A stretch of DNA of 64,000 nucleotides from Hevea brasiliensis (taxonomy: Eukaryota > Streptophyta > Magnoliopsida > Malpighiales > Euphorbiaceae), in the NCBI RefSeq assembly GCF_030052815.1, contig NC_079495.1, positions 43,839,651 to 43,903,650 on the forward strand, in the 5' to 3' direction. Within the stretch, counting starts at the first letter, position 1; the number at the start of each line of letters is the position of its first letter. The notes under the pieces are model-generated. The model was not told the origin of the DNA, made no database searches, and saw only the letters and a program-made list of their open reading frames with translations. A program made the translations under genes and the position numbers. Shown one piece after another: positions 10,690 through 21,275 of the stretch.

Positions 10690-10736
10690 TAAATGAAATT
10701 GATCCCACTTACTAAAGTTTCTAGCTCTACCGTTAG
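9596..10736. other. unassigned AT-rich sequence
   Basis: No coding frame of note. It holds a purine-rich start (9590-9740), a possible small MITE at about 10133-10515, and the AT microsatellite at 10629-10686. The MITE guess rests on near-inverted ends (ACCCTATTTGATAAC against the reverse of TTATCAAGAAAACCCTTA) and many AGCTAATAGCTAA-type words. It is weak. Confidence 0.4.
10629..10686. repeat. (AT)n microsatellite
   Basis: Uninterrupted TA/AT dinucleotides for about 58 bp. Confidence 0.95.
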
Positions 10737-13700
10737 TGTAATACCCTCACTATAGCAATTTCGTATATTCTACTATTCCGATGACCGGTGTTGGTCCGGA
10801 CAGCTAGAACATTAGAAAAAATAATTAAACTAGAGTGAGGAGTCATAAATAGACCAAATATTAATAAGAAAAATTTAGGAAAAATTTTAGAAAAAAAATA
10901 CAATCAAGTTAAATGAGCCGATGCCCTAGCGATGGGTAACCTAGTGGGAAGTTGCGGTCTTCACAGCTAGGAGCCCTAAACCCGGGAGAAAATTCATGAA
11001 ATAATTTTTAGGACTCTAGAGAAGAGTCATTAAGGTTTCTATGGAATTAGAATGCCAAGAAAAGGCTTAGAAAATTTTTTAGATCAGTACAGATGATTTT
11101 GTCTCAATAAGCCAAACGGAGGGCATTTTGATCATTTCGTCTTCAGAGATAATTTTTGACCGACTTGTCCAATTAAGTAAATAATTATTATGACATAAAA
11201 TGTGAATAAATATTGCTAAAAATTTAATTGAAAATGAGTAGAAAAGAAAAGGAAAGAAAATGAAGGAAATTTGAAATTATGACATCACATGATGTCATTA
11301 ACATGCCCCCACCCAATCATATTGTGACACCTATCTATAAATATAATTAAAAGCATAAAATGGGCAGAAAAATTGAAGAAACAATCTACTTCTTCTCTTT
11401 CCCATTTCCAGCCGAACCCTCTCTTCCACCATTCCTCCATAGCCATTCCTCCATAAGAGCTTGAGAGTAAAAAGAAAGGGAGAAATAGAAGAATTAGAAT
11501 TCTTGGAGTTAACTCAATTAAGGTTAGTGCTAAATCTCTTACTTCTCTCTTTATATTTTTTATTTGAACTTTGAGTTAATTTAGAAAATGGAGAAAATTT
11601 GAAGAAAATATGCATGTTAGGAACATTCTAATTTTTGGCAGCCATGGAGGAAGGTTGAGAATTGTTGATTTGATTGAATTAAATTGCTTGGGAATGATGT
11701 TTGATAATTATATTAGAGTTAGATGTTGATTTGTGCATGTTAGATGAAGTGATGGATTGTTAGGGTTAGGGTTTTGAGCTATATTAGGGTTTGGCCATAT
11801 TGATGGTGAATGGAAGTTTTAATGGTCAATTAGTGACCATTTAGCTGAGTATAATGAGGAATTGAAGTGAATTGTAGCTTTGGATTTGAGGTTGGGTGTG
11901 CTGCCTTGAGTGACCTACAGGACTGGGTGTGAGTCCAGCAAGTTTGGGTAACTATAACTTGAGTTGTGTAGGTTCAGTTGGTGCAAGGCCAATTGAGCAT
12001 GAAATTAGATACATAACGGCACAACTTTGATGAAGGAAACCTGTCCAGAAAACAAACTTAGGATACCCTAAAAAATTGACCAAATCCGGGTAGCACCAAT
12101 TCTGCCTGGGCAAAATGACCAAATGAATAGTATTCATTCATTGGTCATAACTCACTGTAGAAATGTCCAATTGACTTGAAATTTATATCAATGGAAAGCT
12201 TAGACAATTTAGGACAACTTTCATGAAAGAAACAACTCTAAATTTTGACCATAACTTAATGAAATTGCCTACCAAACTCAGGACCCCAAAACTGCCAGAA
12301 TGGATTCTGCCCAGAAATTCTGGGTACTGCCCTATCCGGCCAGTTATGGCATTTGGGCCATAACTTGAGCTATAAAACTCCAATTGGAGTGATTCAAAAA
12401 GGGAATTAAAGAAGACACAATAAGGAACAACTTTGATGAAGAAAAGTTAGCCCAGTTTCCACTGTAGAATTGTCCAATGGAACAATAAACTTGTGTAATC
12501 AAAATTGAAAATTTAGAAATGCATCTAGGGGACTTTAAATTGCAATTGGCAATTAATACTAACAAATGTAAAACTCAAAATGTGGGATCTTAGTGTAATT
12601 AGAATTAACATATCCATTAAGTATGAAAAAGTCAACATTTGGTTGACTAGTAAGGTGAATAGTAATCAAAATGATTAGCAAATTAAGATGAAGACCTAGA
12701 ACCAATTCTAAGCTTAAATGCTTAGAATTGTATGAAAAATGTGGACTATGCATCTTAGACAAAATTGTTAGAGGGAAATTAAGGCCATAAATTTGAAATC
12801 CATAAAATGTTCATGGATTGCTTGAAACATGAAAAGTAAGTTACCTAATTAATGTGAATAGGTAGTTAGGGCTTATATGCCCATCACAAATAGAATTCAT
12901 AAAATATTAATAATTCAACTTGAAATATAAAATTTGTAATTACATAAGTGGATTTTCGAATGTATAAATGAGAAAGAAAAAATGTTTTGAATACAATGGT
13001 ACATGTGAACCATTGTTTTGAATTGTGATCATTATGTATAACATAATGAATATATAAACTATGATGAATGCATAAATTATATAAATTTAGACTTAGAAAT
13101 TTATGTTTCTATTATGAAAAAGATTAAAATGCTAGAAATTATAATTAGAACCTATAATGAAATAATGAAACTTATGAACATTTAATGGTACTATGTGCCC
13201 ATATATTGCCTAGACACGTGTGTCAGATTGGATAGATTGGTATGCCAATGGAGTATTGTTTTAGCAGTACTACGAAAGACTTTATGCCTGTATTCATGGC
13301 TTTATGCCCGCACTCATGGCTTTACACCCATACTCATAGCTTTTATGCCCGATTATGTGTTATCATGGCTTTTTAGTCATACTGACTGCATACGTGGTTG
13401 ACGTTCCGCATCTCATGGTATGATGGCCCGAGGCACCACAGTGTCCAGTGCCAACGACCCGTTATCCAGTTTAGTCAGCCTGTCATAGGTTACTTGGGCA
13501 GTGAAATTTATTGAAATAAGTTAAGAATATTAGCAACTGAAAATATTAGCAATTAAATAAATGAGTAAGAATATTTAGTTATTATGAAAGAATTGAGCGC
13601 TTTTGAAGAGGAATAAATTAGAACAAAGGATAGTTAATACTAGAAGTATTATATGAAATTAGATTAAATTCCAGAGTATCCAAATTTTGATCCATTTCTT

Positions 13701-14344
13701 TTTTTTTTATTATATATTATTTTCTTGTTATATTATTGCACCACTAAGTAGCAATGCTTAGCACGATGGATTTGTTTCCTTGCGTAGGTACTGAAGGTAA
13801 AGCCCAGCGAATATTAAACAGAGATTTTGGAGTTCTGATCTGCAGAAGTGTGAGAAGGGTTCAAGGTTGTCACCTTTTCAGCAATGCATATAGATAGGGC
13901 TCACAAAAGTTATTTTATGCATTCATAATTAGTTATTATGTTAAAATATAAATTATGGAATTGTAATTAATTTGTATATTATGTAAATTGTAAATTATGT
14001 AATTAATGGAAATTTGAAAATTTTGATATATGAAATGAGCATGAATAAATATGCATGGTAATGAATAAAAATCGAAATGTATGGACACTATCAGAAATGA
14101 TGAGCATGGATAAGATCTTTATTTGAAAATATTATTGAATTTCAAACAGGTGAATAGTGAAATACGCCAAATTGTAATAGAAACAGGGGAAACTCCGCTG
14201 GTTTCTTCATAGAAAGATAATTGATATTAAAATATAACAAGAACAAAATTTTTAAAGGAATAAAGTAAGATAAAATAGGGTAATCCGGCACCGAATGTAG
14301 CACGCCTTGCTCGACTACACTGTAGTCTGATGAGGGGTGTCACA
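10737..14344 (+). mobile_element. solo LTR, Tekay/Del-like group A
   Basis: 3608 bp from TGTAATACCC to GGGTGTCACA with no internal region on either side. The flanks are GTTAG (10732-10736) and GCTAG (14345-14349), a 4-of-5 target duplication differing by one transition. It carries GCGATGGGTAACC at 10929-10941 and the stem-loop CTAAG...CTTAG at 13744-13761. It was formed by recombination between two LTRs, leaving one behind. Confidence 0.85.
13268..13352 (+). repeat. LTR minisatellite, about 20-bp unit (CATGGCTTTATGCCCGCACT)
   Basis: About four degenerate units inside the solo LTR. The same array has about four units at 47702-47773 and two at 60879-60916. Confidence 0.75.
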
Positions 14345-14885
14345 GCTAGTGTGAATTGTGAAAGGAATATAGTATGGGAGAGAATCATAAGAATATGAGA
14401 TTTGAGACAGAGCATGAGACTGGGGTACTTGAAACCAAACTAATTAACTAAAAAAATTAAATTCAATCAGTTCAGTTTTTTTGTATCTTATTTTTATTTT
14501 GGGCAAAAATCCCTTTTAAGCCTATGGCAATTATTCTTTGAGTCAAATAAGCTCTTATCAATTTAGTTGATCTATTTAAACTTTTATGATTTAAGGAAGT
14601 ATTATATAAGACTAAAACATTGAAAATTTGGGTTAAATAGGCCTATTCTCTATCACTCAGTTACATATGATAGACAAATATTTAGTTGACGTCCACTTCT
14701 ATTACGTAATAAACCCTATACTGCTCTCTCTGTGCATGTGTGTGTATTTTGAGGCTCTGAATCTATGGTAATGTGAAAAAAGCTTTGCATTGATTAGGGA
14801 TACGACGTCATCATCATCATCAACATGATTCATAGCAGTTGCATGGCTTAATTACATCAAAAGAAGACACATAATTGAAAATATA
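14345..14885. other. unassigned flank of the GRF pseudogene
   Basis: AT-rich, with no frame I recognise. It includes a short (TCA)n run at about 14809-14822 and a (TG)n-like tract at about 14736-14747. Confidence 0.4.
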
Positions 14886-15381
14886 GGTGTTGTGCACTGT
14901 TATTGCCATATTGAAGCAAGGATTTAGGCATCTTGTAAGGCATCAAATCCAGATAGGAGATTTTATGGCAATGCTAATTATAGGGTGACTAATTTTTCAT
15001 AACCTATTTTTCATAATGGTTTTAAGTTAGACTTCTTTGAAAGTGAATATTTGTTTCTATTTTGTTATTATAGAATGTGAATAACATAGGTTATGGGTTC
15101 TTTGAATTGCTTGATTGCGAGTCTCTTAAATGGACTAAGGAATTGATAATTGAACTTTTAAAGGAGAAAAAGTTATTAGAGATCAAAAACATGGAGATGC
15201 AAAAGATGCAAAGGGCAGGGGTTTGATGAATTATGTGCAATTAGGAAGGAGATGGATTTGATGAAATTGGAGAAAGAGAGAAAAATGTGCCTTGGAAGTG
15301 TTTAATAAGAGGAATGTTATGAAAGTGTTGGCATTGATTGTACCTTGGCTGCTGCTTCTCATCTCTATTGTTGCAAATTAG
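14886..15381 (+). pseudogene. GRF-type zinc-finger, coiled-coil, membrane-tail protein (decayed)
   Basis: The only non-transposon coding trace here. Exon-like part 1 reads 'CYCHIEARI', a stop (TAG at about 14923), then 'ASCKASNPDRRFYGNANYR' up to 14984. This is the layout of a plant zf-GRF domain (C-x-C, then NPGRRFYGC). The later Cys ligand is replaced by Asn and the usual Trp by Cys. A GT-AG interval at 14985-15073 keeps the frame. Part 2 reads 'GYGFFELLDCESLKWTKELI', then a Lys/Glu/Leu-rich helix. After two frameshifts the tail 'VLALIVPWLLLLISIVAN' ends at a stop (15379-15381), a C-terminal membrane helix. Small proteins of this build are common in plants, with unknown function. No start codon is visible. 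It could be a gene fragment carried by a transposon. Confidence 0.65.
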
Positions 15382-15582
15382 TTGAAGTTTTAGGGATGGT
15401 TAATTATTTTCGATCATTTTAGTTGTTTTTTTTTATTGGTCATATGTTATGGAGGAAAACTGGTGATGTGTTGATGTAAATTTGTAGCTAGCCTAATGGA
15501 ATGAAAATGTGTTGGTTATAAATTTTGTGTTGATTATTATTGTTAAACATCTTTACATTGAAGTTAGATTAAACAAAACGAG
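15382..15582. other. short spacer
   Basis: AT-rich sequence after the GRF pseudogene stop. It ends in ACGAG (15578-15582), the left target copy of the next element. No other feature is seen. Confidence 0.5.
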
Positions 15583-18500
15583 TGTCACACCCTACTCCCC
15601 TGTAAGATGTAACATGATCTCGTAGTACACCTAATGAATTACCGTACTTCGCCTACCAATAACCCATTAGATATACTACAAGAGATTTTAAATTTCGTGA
15701 AATTTAAATCATCGATTACAATCTGGTGTTATAAAATTTTTTCAAAATTTTGGCAAAGTGCCTGCTGTATTTTGAGAAAACAGTTCTTCAATCCTGCAAA
15801 AGAAAATGCTCCCAATATGTTTTCTCAAATACAACTCCAATAACTTCATTTCAATTCATAATTCAATTCTCAATAACAATCTATTCATTTTCAAACTAAT
15901 CTTATCATAAAGAAACATTTCATTAATTACAAGACTCAAAATTTATATTACAAAACTATTCAAGAAAATGAAATCTCAAATTTACATTTACAATAATTTA
16001 CATTTAATTACATACCAAAATGTTTTACAAGAGTTTTTATACAACTGCTCAAATAATTTACATACATATTATTACATGCATACATCAAAACCTGTGTACA
16101 TGGGTAAACCTGGAGCTGATCTGAATGTGTCTTCAAAGAAGCTTACTCAATTGCTCTATATTCTTTTCACCTGCGACAGCATACAAAGCTATCACTGAGT
16201 GGTGAACTCAGTGGTGCACAACTATAATTTAAAACATCGTATAATATACATTGACAAAATTTACAGCAAAAAATTTAGAAATCTGAATACTCATCAAATT
16301 CCAAAACTCATAATATTCATTGCCAATAATGTAAATCATTGTATAAAATGACTTTGATCACGAAATTCAATTTATCAAATCATAACTAACCATTTAAGGT
16401 AATTCCAACAAAATCAATTATACAGAAATCATAATTGCAATCACAATTCTTTACTCTTCAAAAACATTATATATCTCAAAACCATTCTGTATCTCAAAAC
16501 CATTCTGTATCTCAAAAACCATTCTGTATCTCAAAAACCAATATGTATCTCACTAACTATGCAAGACTAATCCGAAAAGGGCCATCTTTGGGGTGATCTA
16601 ACTCCCTATGGTCGGGGAGGTCGAATTATCGTGCATAGTACACATCACAATAATGAATCTTCCACAAGGGCCATAACATAAAACTTAGATCTAACCTCTA
16701 ATAAGAGGAGAATCTAAGCCTGTGCACGTACCATGGTAATCAAAACACAACTAACTCCATTGTCTTCTCAACAAATGAGAGAGAAGGGTAATAACCTAGT
16801 CAAGCATATATAGTGAGATATAAAACAATATCACAATCCTTTTAGTGAGCATAAATCACAATACAATTCGATTCAAAGTCAATTCCAATATCCAATAATT
16901 TTTATGCTCATCACAATTCAAATAATAAATTTGTATTTTTCCATGCAAATTGCCCATCACAATTCAAAAGATGTTCTATCACAATTTTGCAAAACATAAT
17001 TTATTCAATCCACAACAATGCTTAATACTTGTGGAAATGCCATTTCACAAAGCTAAATTCATACATACTATAACAATTTCAATAATCATTGAATTAAATC
17101 CAATGCTTGTTAAACATAATACATAAGAAAAATATGTCATTTAATCATATGAAATATTCAGAATAAAATCAGTTAAAAACTAGTTGTGCACAAACCTCTG
17201 ATAACTGTCTCTTGCTTTGAGTCAGTGTTTCCTTCCCCTTCCCTGAGTCTTTGCTAACTGAGAAACACAATTTTGAAGTGTTTCAGTACTCATTTACACT
17301 GTCTCTAACGATAAGGTTTAATACTTAATTTATTGAATTCTATTATTTTCTTAGTCAACCTAAGATGTTGACCCTCGATGTAGTCTAGGTGAATTAGGTT
17401 TTAAAGTTACCAATATGTTACATTTGTAGCCTTTTTGTATTGGTACATGTTACCAAATTCATTTCCATGTATACTGCATTTTATTGCAATTTGTTGGATT
17501 CCGATGTACCAATTTGACCTAGCCGGATGACCTAGTTCCCTCAGTTTTCATGTTTTGGTAAAAAATACAAACTTGTAGATCTATATCTTATTGCACGCGG
17601 GGCAAAATTTTAAGTCATTCTGAGTTTACTAGACCAAGTTATGGTCATTTTACTATTACTGGTCAGAATGTACCAAAATTGGTCACTTTAGGTCATTTTA
17701 GGTTCAGCCAGTTTTTGGACCCGAAATTGTGCAAGCTATTTGATTTTCTTATAGTCATTTCTGGGCCTAGGTGTCTTCATAAGACTTATATATATATGTC
17801 TCAACTATTCATGGTAAAAATTTTAGGTCAATTGGACTTGTTTTGAGTGAGTTATGGCCAAAACACTAACTGCTGCCCAAATGGTTAATTTTCAGGCCTT
17901 AAATGCACTAATCCGGATTTGGTCACTTTTCAAGTTATCTTTCAAGCAGAATTTTGGTAAGCTTCCTTCATGAAAGTTGGCACATTTTGTGCCTAGTTTC
18001 ACCTCCAATTGGTCTCATACCAATTGGAGCCACACAATTAAGGTTCTAGGCCAAAATATACACTATCCTATTGCAATACTCTTCATCACATACCAAATAC
18101 ACTTTTAACACTTACCAAGTTACACATTCATGCCATTTCTGGTTTGTACCATAACCTAAACACATTTCACAACACATTTTTGGTCATTTTGGCAGCTTAT
18201 AACTACACTCAATATGCACCTTATAGTACAGAATTTACCAAGTCCAAGTTACACACAATTCAATCACATAATCTAGCTCATTTACTTGTCCACATTCAAA
18301 CCCTTATACACATACACAAGCTGCCATAACAAGTACCATAATTCAACCACGTAATTTCATAAACCAAACCATGAAATACATATTTTTGGTCCACTTTTCA
18401 CATTGCCGAATTGTAGTCTTCATCAATTAGCTTTCCAAGCTTCCAAAGTCAAGTGTACATTCACATATACATCTAATATACATCACCCAATTTATTCCTA

Positions 18501-19605
18501 CACATATAAACTCTTAATCAACACTTTAATCTACTATTTATATACAAGGATAAACTGTTCTTAAGGAATTTCCATGGCTGCCAAAAATATACATCTCCCT
18601 TAGAACATCAATCTCCAAAAATCTCTCCACAATTCAAGTACCCATAACATCCTCAAAAACTTTAATGAAGCAATAATAAAAAACACATACTTACTACTTT
18701 GGAAACTCTTCAAAACCTTGATTAAACTTGATCTTCTTGCTGCCTATCTACTGCTCAAGGTGTATGGATAACTTTTAGTGAAGGAAAGTGCAAGGAAGGA
18801 GGCTTGGATCAAGCTTGCATGAAGCTCCAAACCATGCGGCCATGGAGGAATTTCATTCTTGGTTTCGGCTGCTCTTTGGGAAGGTTGAAGAAGATGACAA
18901 TCTGTTGTCCAAGATGAAGATTAAGTGGTCCAATTTGGTGAGTTAGTGGAGCACTATTGAAAATTTAATGTTAGTTTATTCATAACTTTCTTTATTCCCA
19001 CATTAACTCCCAATTTTTGCTATTTAATTTCTTTATTCCCACATTAACTCCCAATTTTTGCTATTTAAACTATGTACCACCAATTTAATTTTTCATGATA
19101 TTTTCCAAGTGTAATATCATTTATTTTTAATGGACATTTAGGTCAAAAGACAACTCAGGATGTCAAATGACCATAATGCCCCTGTTTGGGTTACATTCTC
19201 GATTTTTCGGTAACACCGAGTTTTGTCGTTTTTTCGATTTCTCACTTTTCTTTGTACTAATTAATTAATTTTTCTTTAATATTTCTAATAGTATTTATAC
19301 TTCAATAGATGTCTATTTAAGTCTTAAAAATATTTTTTAGGGTTCCCCACAGTCCAGGGCCAGTCAACGGTCCATGCCGCGACTTCCCGGTGCGGTCACC
19401 CATCGCTCGGGTTCTTGGCTCGTTTAACTTGGTTAAATTTCATTGCTATTATTTTTCCTTTATTTTTCTTGTATTTTCTTTTCTTGTATTTCATTATTTT
19501 ATGTCTCCTCACTCATATCTAAGTGTAGTTCTGGGCATCCTAGTTGTCCGGACAACACTGGTCATCGGAACAGTAGAACGCACTACCGAACATAAGGGTG
19601 TTATA
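15583..19605 (-). mobile_element. 3' LTR of the minus-strand group B element
   Basis: 4023 bp; on minus it runs from TATAACACCC (TGTAACACCC mutated) to GGGTGTGACA. The box is at 19394-19406 and the stem-loop CTGAGT...ACTCAG at 16195-16211. A minisatellite with unit CCATTCTGTATCTCAAAA lies at about 16477-16556. A 41-bp tandem duplication (TTCTTTATTCCCACATTAAC...) lies at about 18988-19068. Compared with 21276-25190 it retains about 140 bp near 17255-17390 that the other LTR has lost. Confidence 0.9.
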
Positions 19606-19622
19606 ATTCTCCCCCCTTTAAA
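19606..19622 (-). other. polypurine tract of the minus-strand element
   Basis: On minus: TTTTAAAGGGGGGAGAAT directly before the LTR start, with a decayed AAATTTCG...AAATTT pre-PPT hairpin at about 19627-19645. Confidence 0.7.
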
Positions 19623-19652
19623 ATAAATTTTCTCTCGAAATTTTACCTGGCA

Positions 19653-20386
19653 TTAGTCTCTAAACAGTTGTGGGTGCTGTCTCCTCATATCCTCTTCACG
19701 TTCCCAAGTAGCTTCCTGGCCTGAATGATGGTTCCACAGCACTTTAACTAGGTGTATCAGTTTATTCTTCAGCTGCTTCACCTCATAAGTCAGAATTTCT
19801 ATAGGTTCTTCCTCATATGAGAGGTCTGGATTTACCTCAATCTCTTCAACTGATAGTACATGAGATGGGTCAGATCTGTACCTCCTTAACATGGACACAT
19901 GGAAGACACTGTGTATCCTTTCTAGCTCTGGAGGTAATGCCAACCGATATGTCAAAGGACCCACGCTTTTTAGAACCTCATATGGTCCAATGAAATGAGG
20001 ACTCAGTTTCCCCTTTCTGCCAAATCTCATAATCCTCTTCCAAGGAGAAACTTTGAGGAATACCTTGTCACCCACTGCATATTCAATAACTCTTCTCTTC
20101 AGATCAACATAGGACTTCTGACGGTCTGATGCAGCCTTGAGTCGATCTCTGATTAATCTGATCTTTCCTCTGTCTGCTGAACAATTTCTAGCCCAATCAT
20201 CTACCTTTCACCTACTTCATCCCAACATAGGGTAGTTCTGCTCTTCCTGCCATACAAAGCTTCATATGGAGGTATCCCAATGCTTGATTGGTAGCTGTTG
20301 TTATAAGCAAACTCAATCAAAGGCAAGTGTATATCCCAACTACCTTCAAACTGAATCACACAAGCCCATAGCATATCCTCCATATG
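19653..20386 (-). pseudogene. integrase end and chromodomain tail of the minus-strand element
   Basis: The upstream piece (about 20386-20201) reads '[15 protein letters not shown]' and 'LIEFAYNNSYQSSIG', the last part of the integrase core after the catalytic Glu. The downstream piece (20075-19653) reads 'GDKVFLKVSPWKRIMRFGRK', 'KLSPHFIGPYEVL', 'HSVFHVSMLRRYRSDPSHVL' and 'YEEEPIEILTYEVKQLKNK', ending 'EATWEREEDMRRQHPQLFRD' and stop. That is the GPY/F module and chromodomain. It is nearly the same protein as 33418-34137, but here the final Trp and Gln are intact. Between 20075 and 20201 the frame is broken. Everything upstream in pol is deleted. Confidence 0.9.
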
Positions 20387-20800
20387 TTGTCAATCCATGA
20401 CTTTCCATGTAGGCAGTACTGCTATCTGTAATTCCTAATTGGTATACCAATCGATCTATACAATATACATAAGCCTAGGTTTACTTTGAGCAATTAAGCA
20501 TTATCAATTGTCTAACAAAATTCTCATATCCATGTATTGTAGAAAAGGTGGGTCCCACATCACTATTTCATGTGATTTAGCATGTAGTGATAACGAAATT
20601 TCCATGTCAATGTACAGTGGGAAAGTGGGTCCCATATACCTATTTCAAGTAATTTAGTATATAGTGACTTAGTAGGGATAAGCCAATAATGTTTTTCAAG
20701 AACCTTTCTTTAGGTTCAATTTTGAGATTTTAAGCTTACATATCACTTTGAACAATTTGTGGCCACTGTTTGGCCCCATTTCCTAAAAGGAAATTGTTCT
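20387..20800. other. unexplained filler at the internal deletion
   Basis: About 410 bp lying between the gag start and the integrase remnant, where several kilobases of gag-pol should be. It matches neither side. It contains two imperfect direct copies, about 76 bp apart, of GTGGGTCCCA-y-AT...CTATTTCA...AATTTAG.ATGTAGTGA (about 20549-20592 and 20625-20670). No coding frame that I recognise. Confidence 0.6.
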
Positions 20801-20801
20801 T

Positions 20802-21089
20802 TTATTTCTTGTTTTTATTTCCCAAATGACTATTTGAGTTTTGACTCATAGGTTTCTCCCTCTTCTCTATTTCACGTTGCCCTTGTGGGGGTTGGGTCTG
20901 TACTTGGGCTTGGGCTGACAGATTATCAGCCATTTGTTGAAAGAAAGTGGCCATTTGCTGGGCCATTTGTGCAGTAATTTGTACCAGTAAAACTGGTACA
21001 GTTGGGCCTTCGACACTTTGTGGGGCTGAGGCCTCAACTTGTACTTCTGCCATCACAGACTGTTCTATTATCTCATTCTTCTCTTCCAT
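20802..21089 (-). pseudogene. gag N-terminus of the minus-strand element
   Basis: 95 residues from ATG at 21089: 'MEEKNEIIEQSVMAEVQVEA', then a 'QITAQMAQQMATFFQQMADN' helix and a Gln/Pro-rich linker. The layout matches the gag start of the element at 29479 ('MEEGDHSVEQSVEAEAQGEA', 'QFAQQMAAIFQKMA'). It stops after about 70 matching residues, where the deletion and filler begin, so the last 20 or so residues are filler-encoded. Confidence 0.8.
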
Positions 21090-21256
21090 ATCTTTTCATA
21101 GGATTTTCTATTCTTGTACAACCAACACAAGGATATTTCTCTCCATTAGTTCATATTTATGATGTAAATGCACTATATGTATCAAACATTTGAGCAGTTG
21201 TAGTTACCGATAAAAAGATTTTAAATTCACAGTTCAAAATTTACTTTAAAACCATT

Positions 21257-21268
21257 GCTCTAATACCA
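21257..21268 (-). other. tRNA-iMet type primer binding site
   Basis: On minus: TGGTATTAGAGC, one transition away from TGGTATCAGAGC, a few bases after the 5' LTR end at 21276. Confidence 0.85.
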
Positions 21269-21275
21269 TAAAACA

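Noticed and set aside
15968..16198. Short plus-strand frame repeated at 21666-21848
   Set aside because: The repetition comes from the two LTRs of one element, and the frame runs antisense to the element; the second copy stops earlier.
16477..16556. Short spaced repeats considered as a CRISPR-like array
   Set aside because: Units are contiguous 19-20 bp tandem repeats without unique spacers, inside an LTR of a plant element.
18988..19068. Tandem 41-bp repeat considered as a regulatory array
   Set aside because: It is also present at 24572-24652 in the partner LTR, so it is an inherited LTR duplication with no further sign of function.
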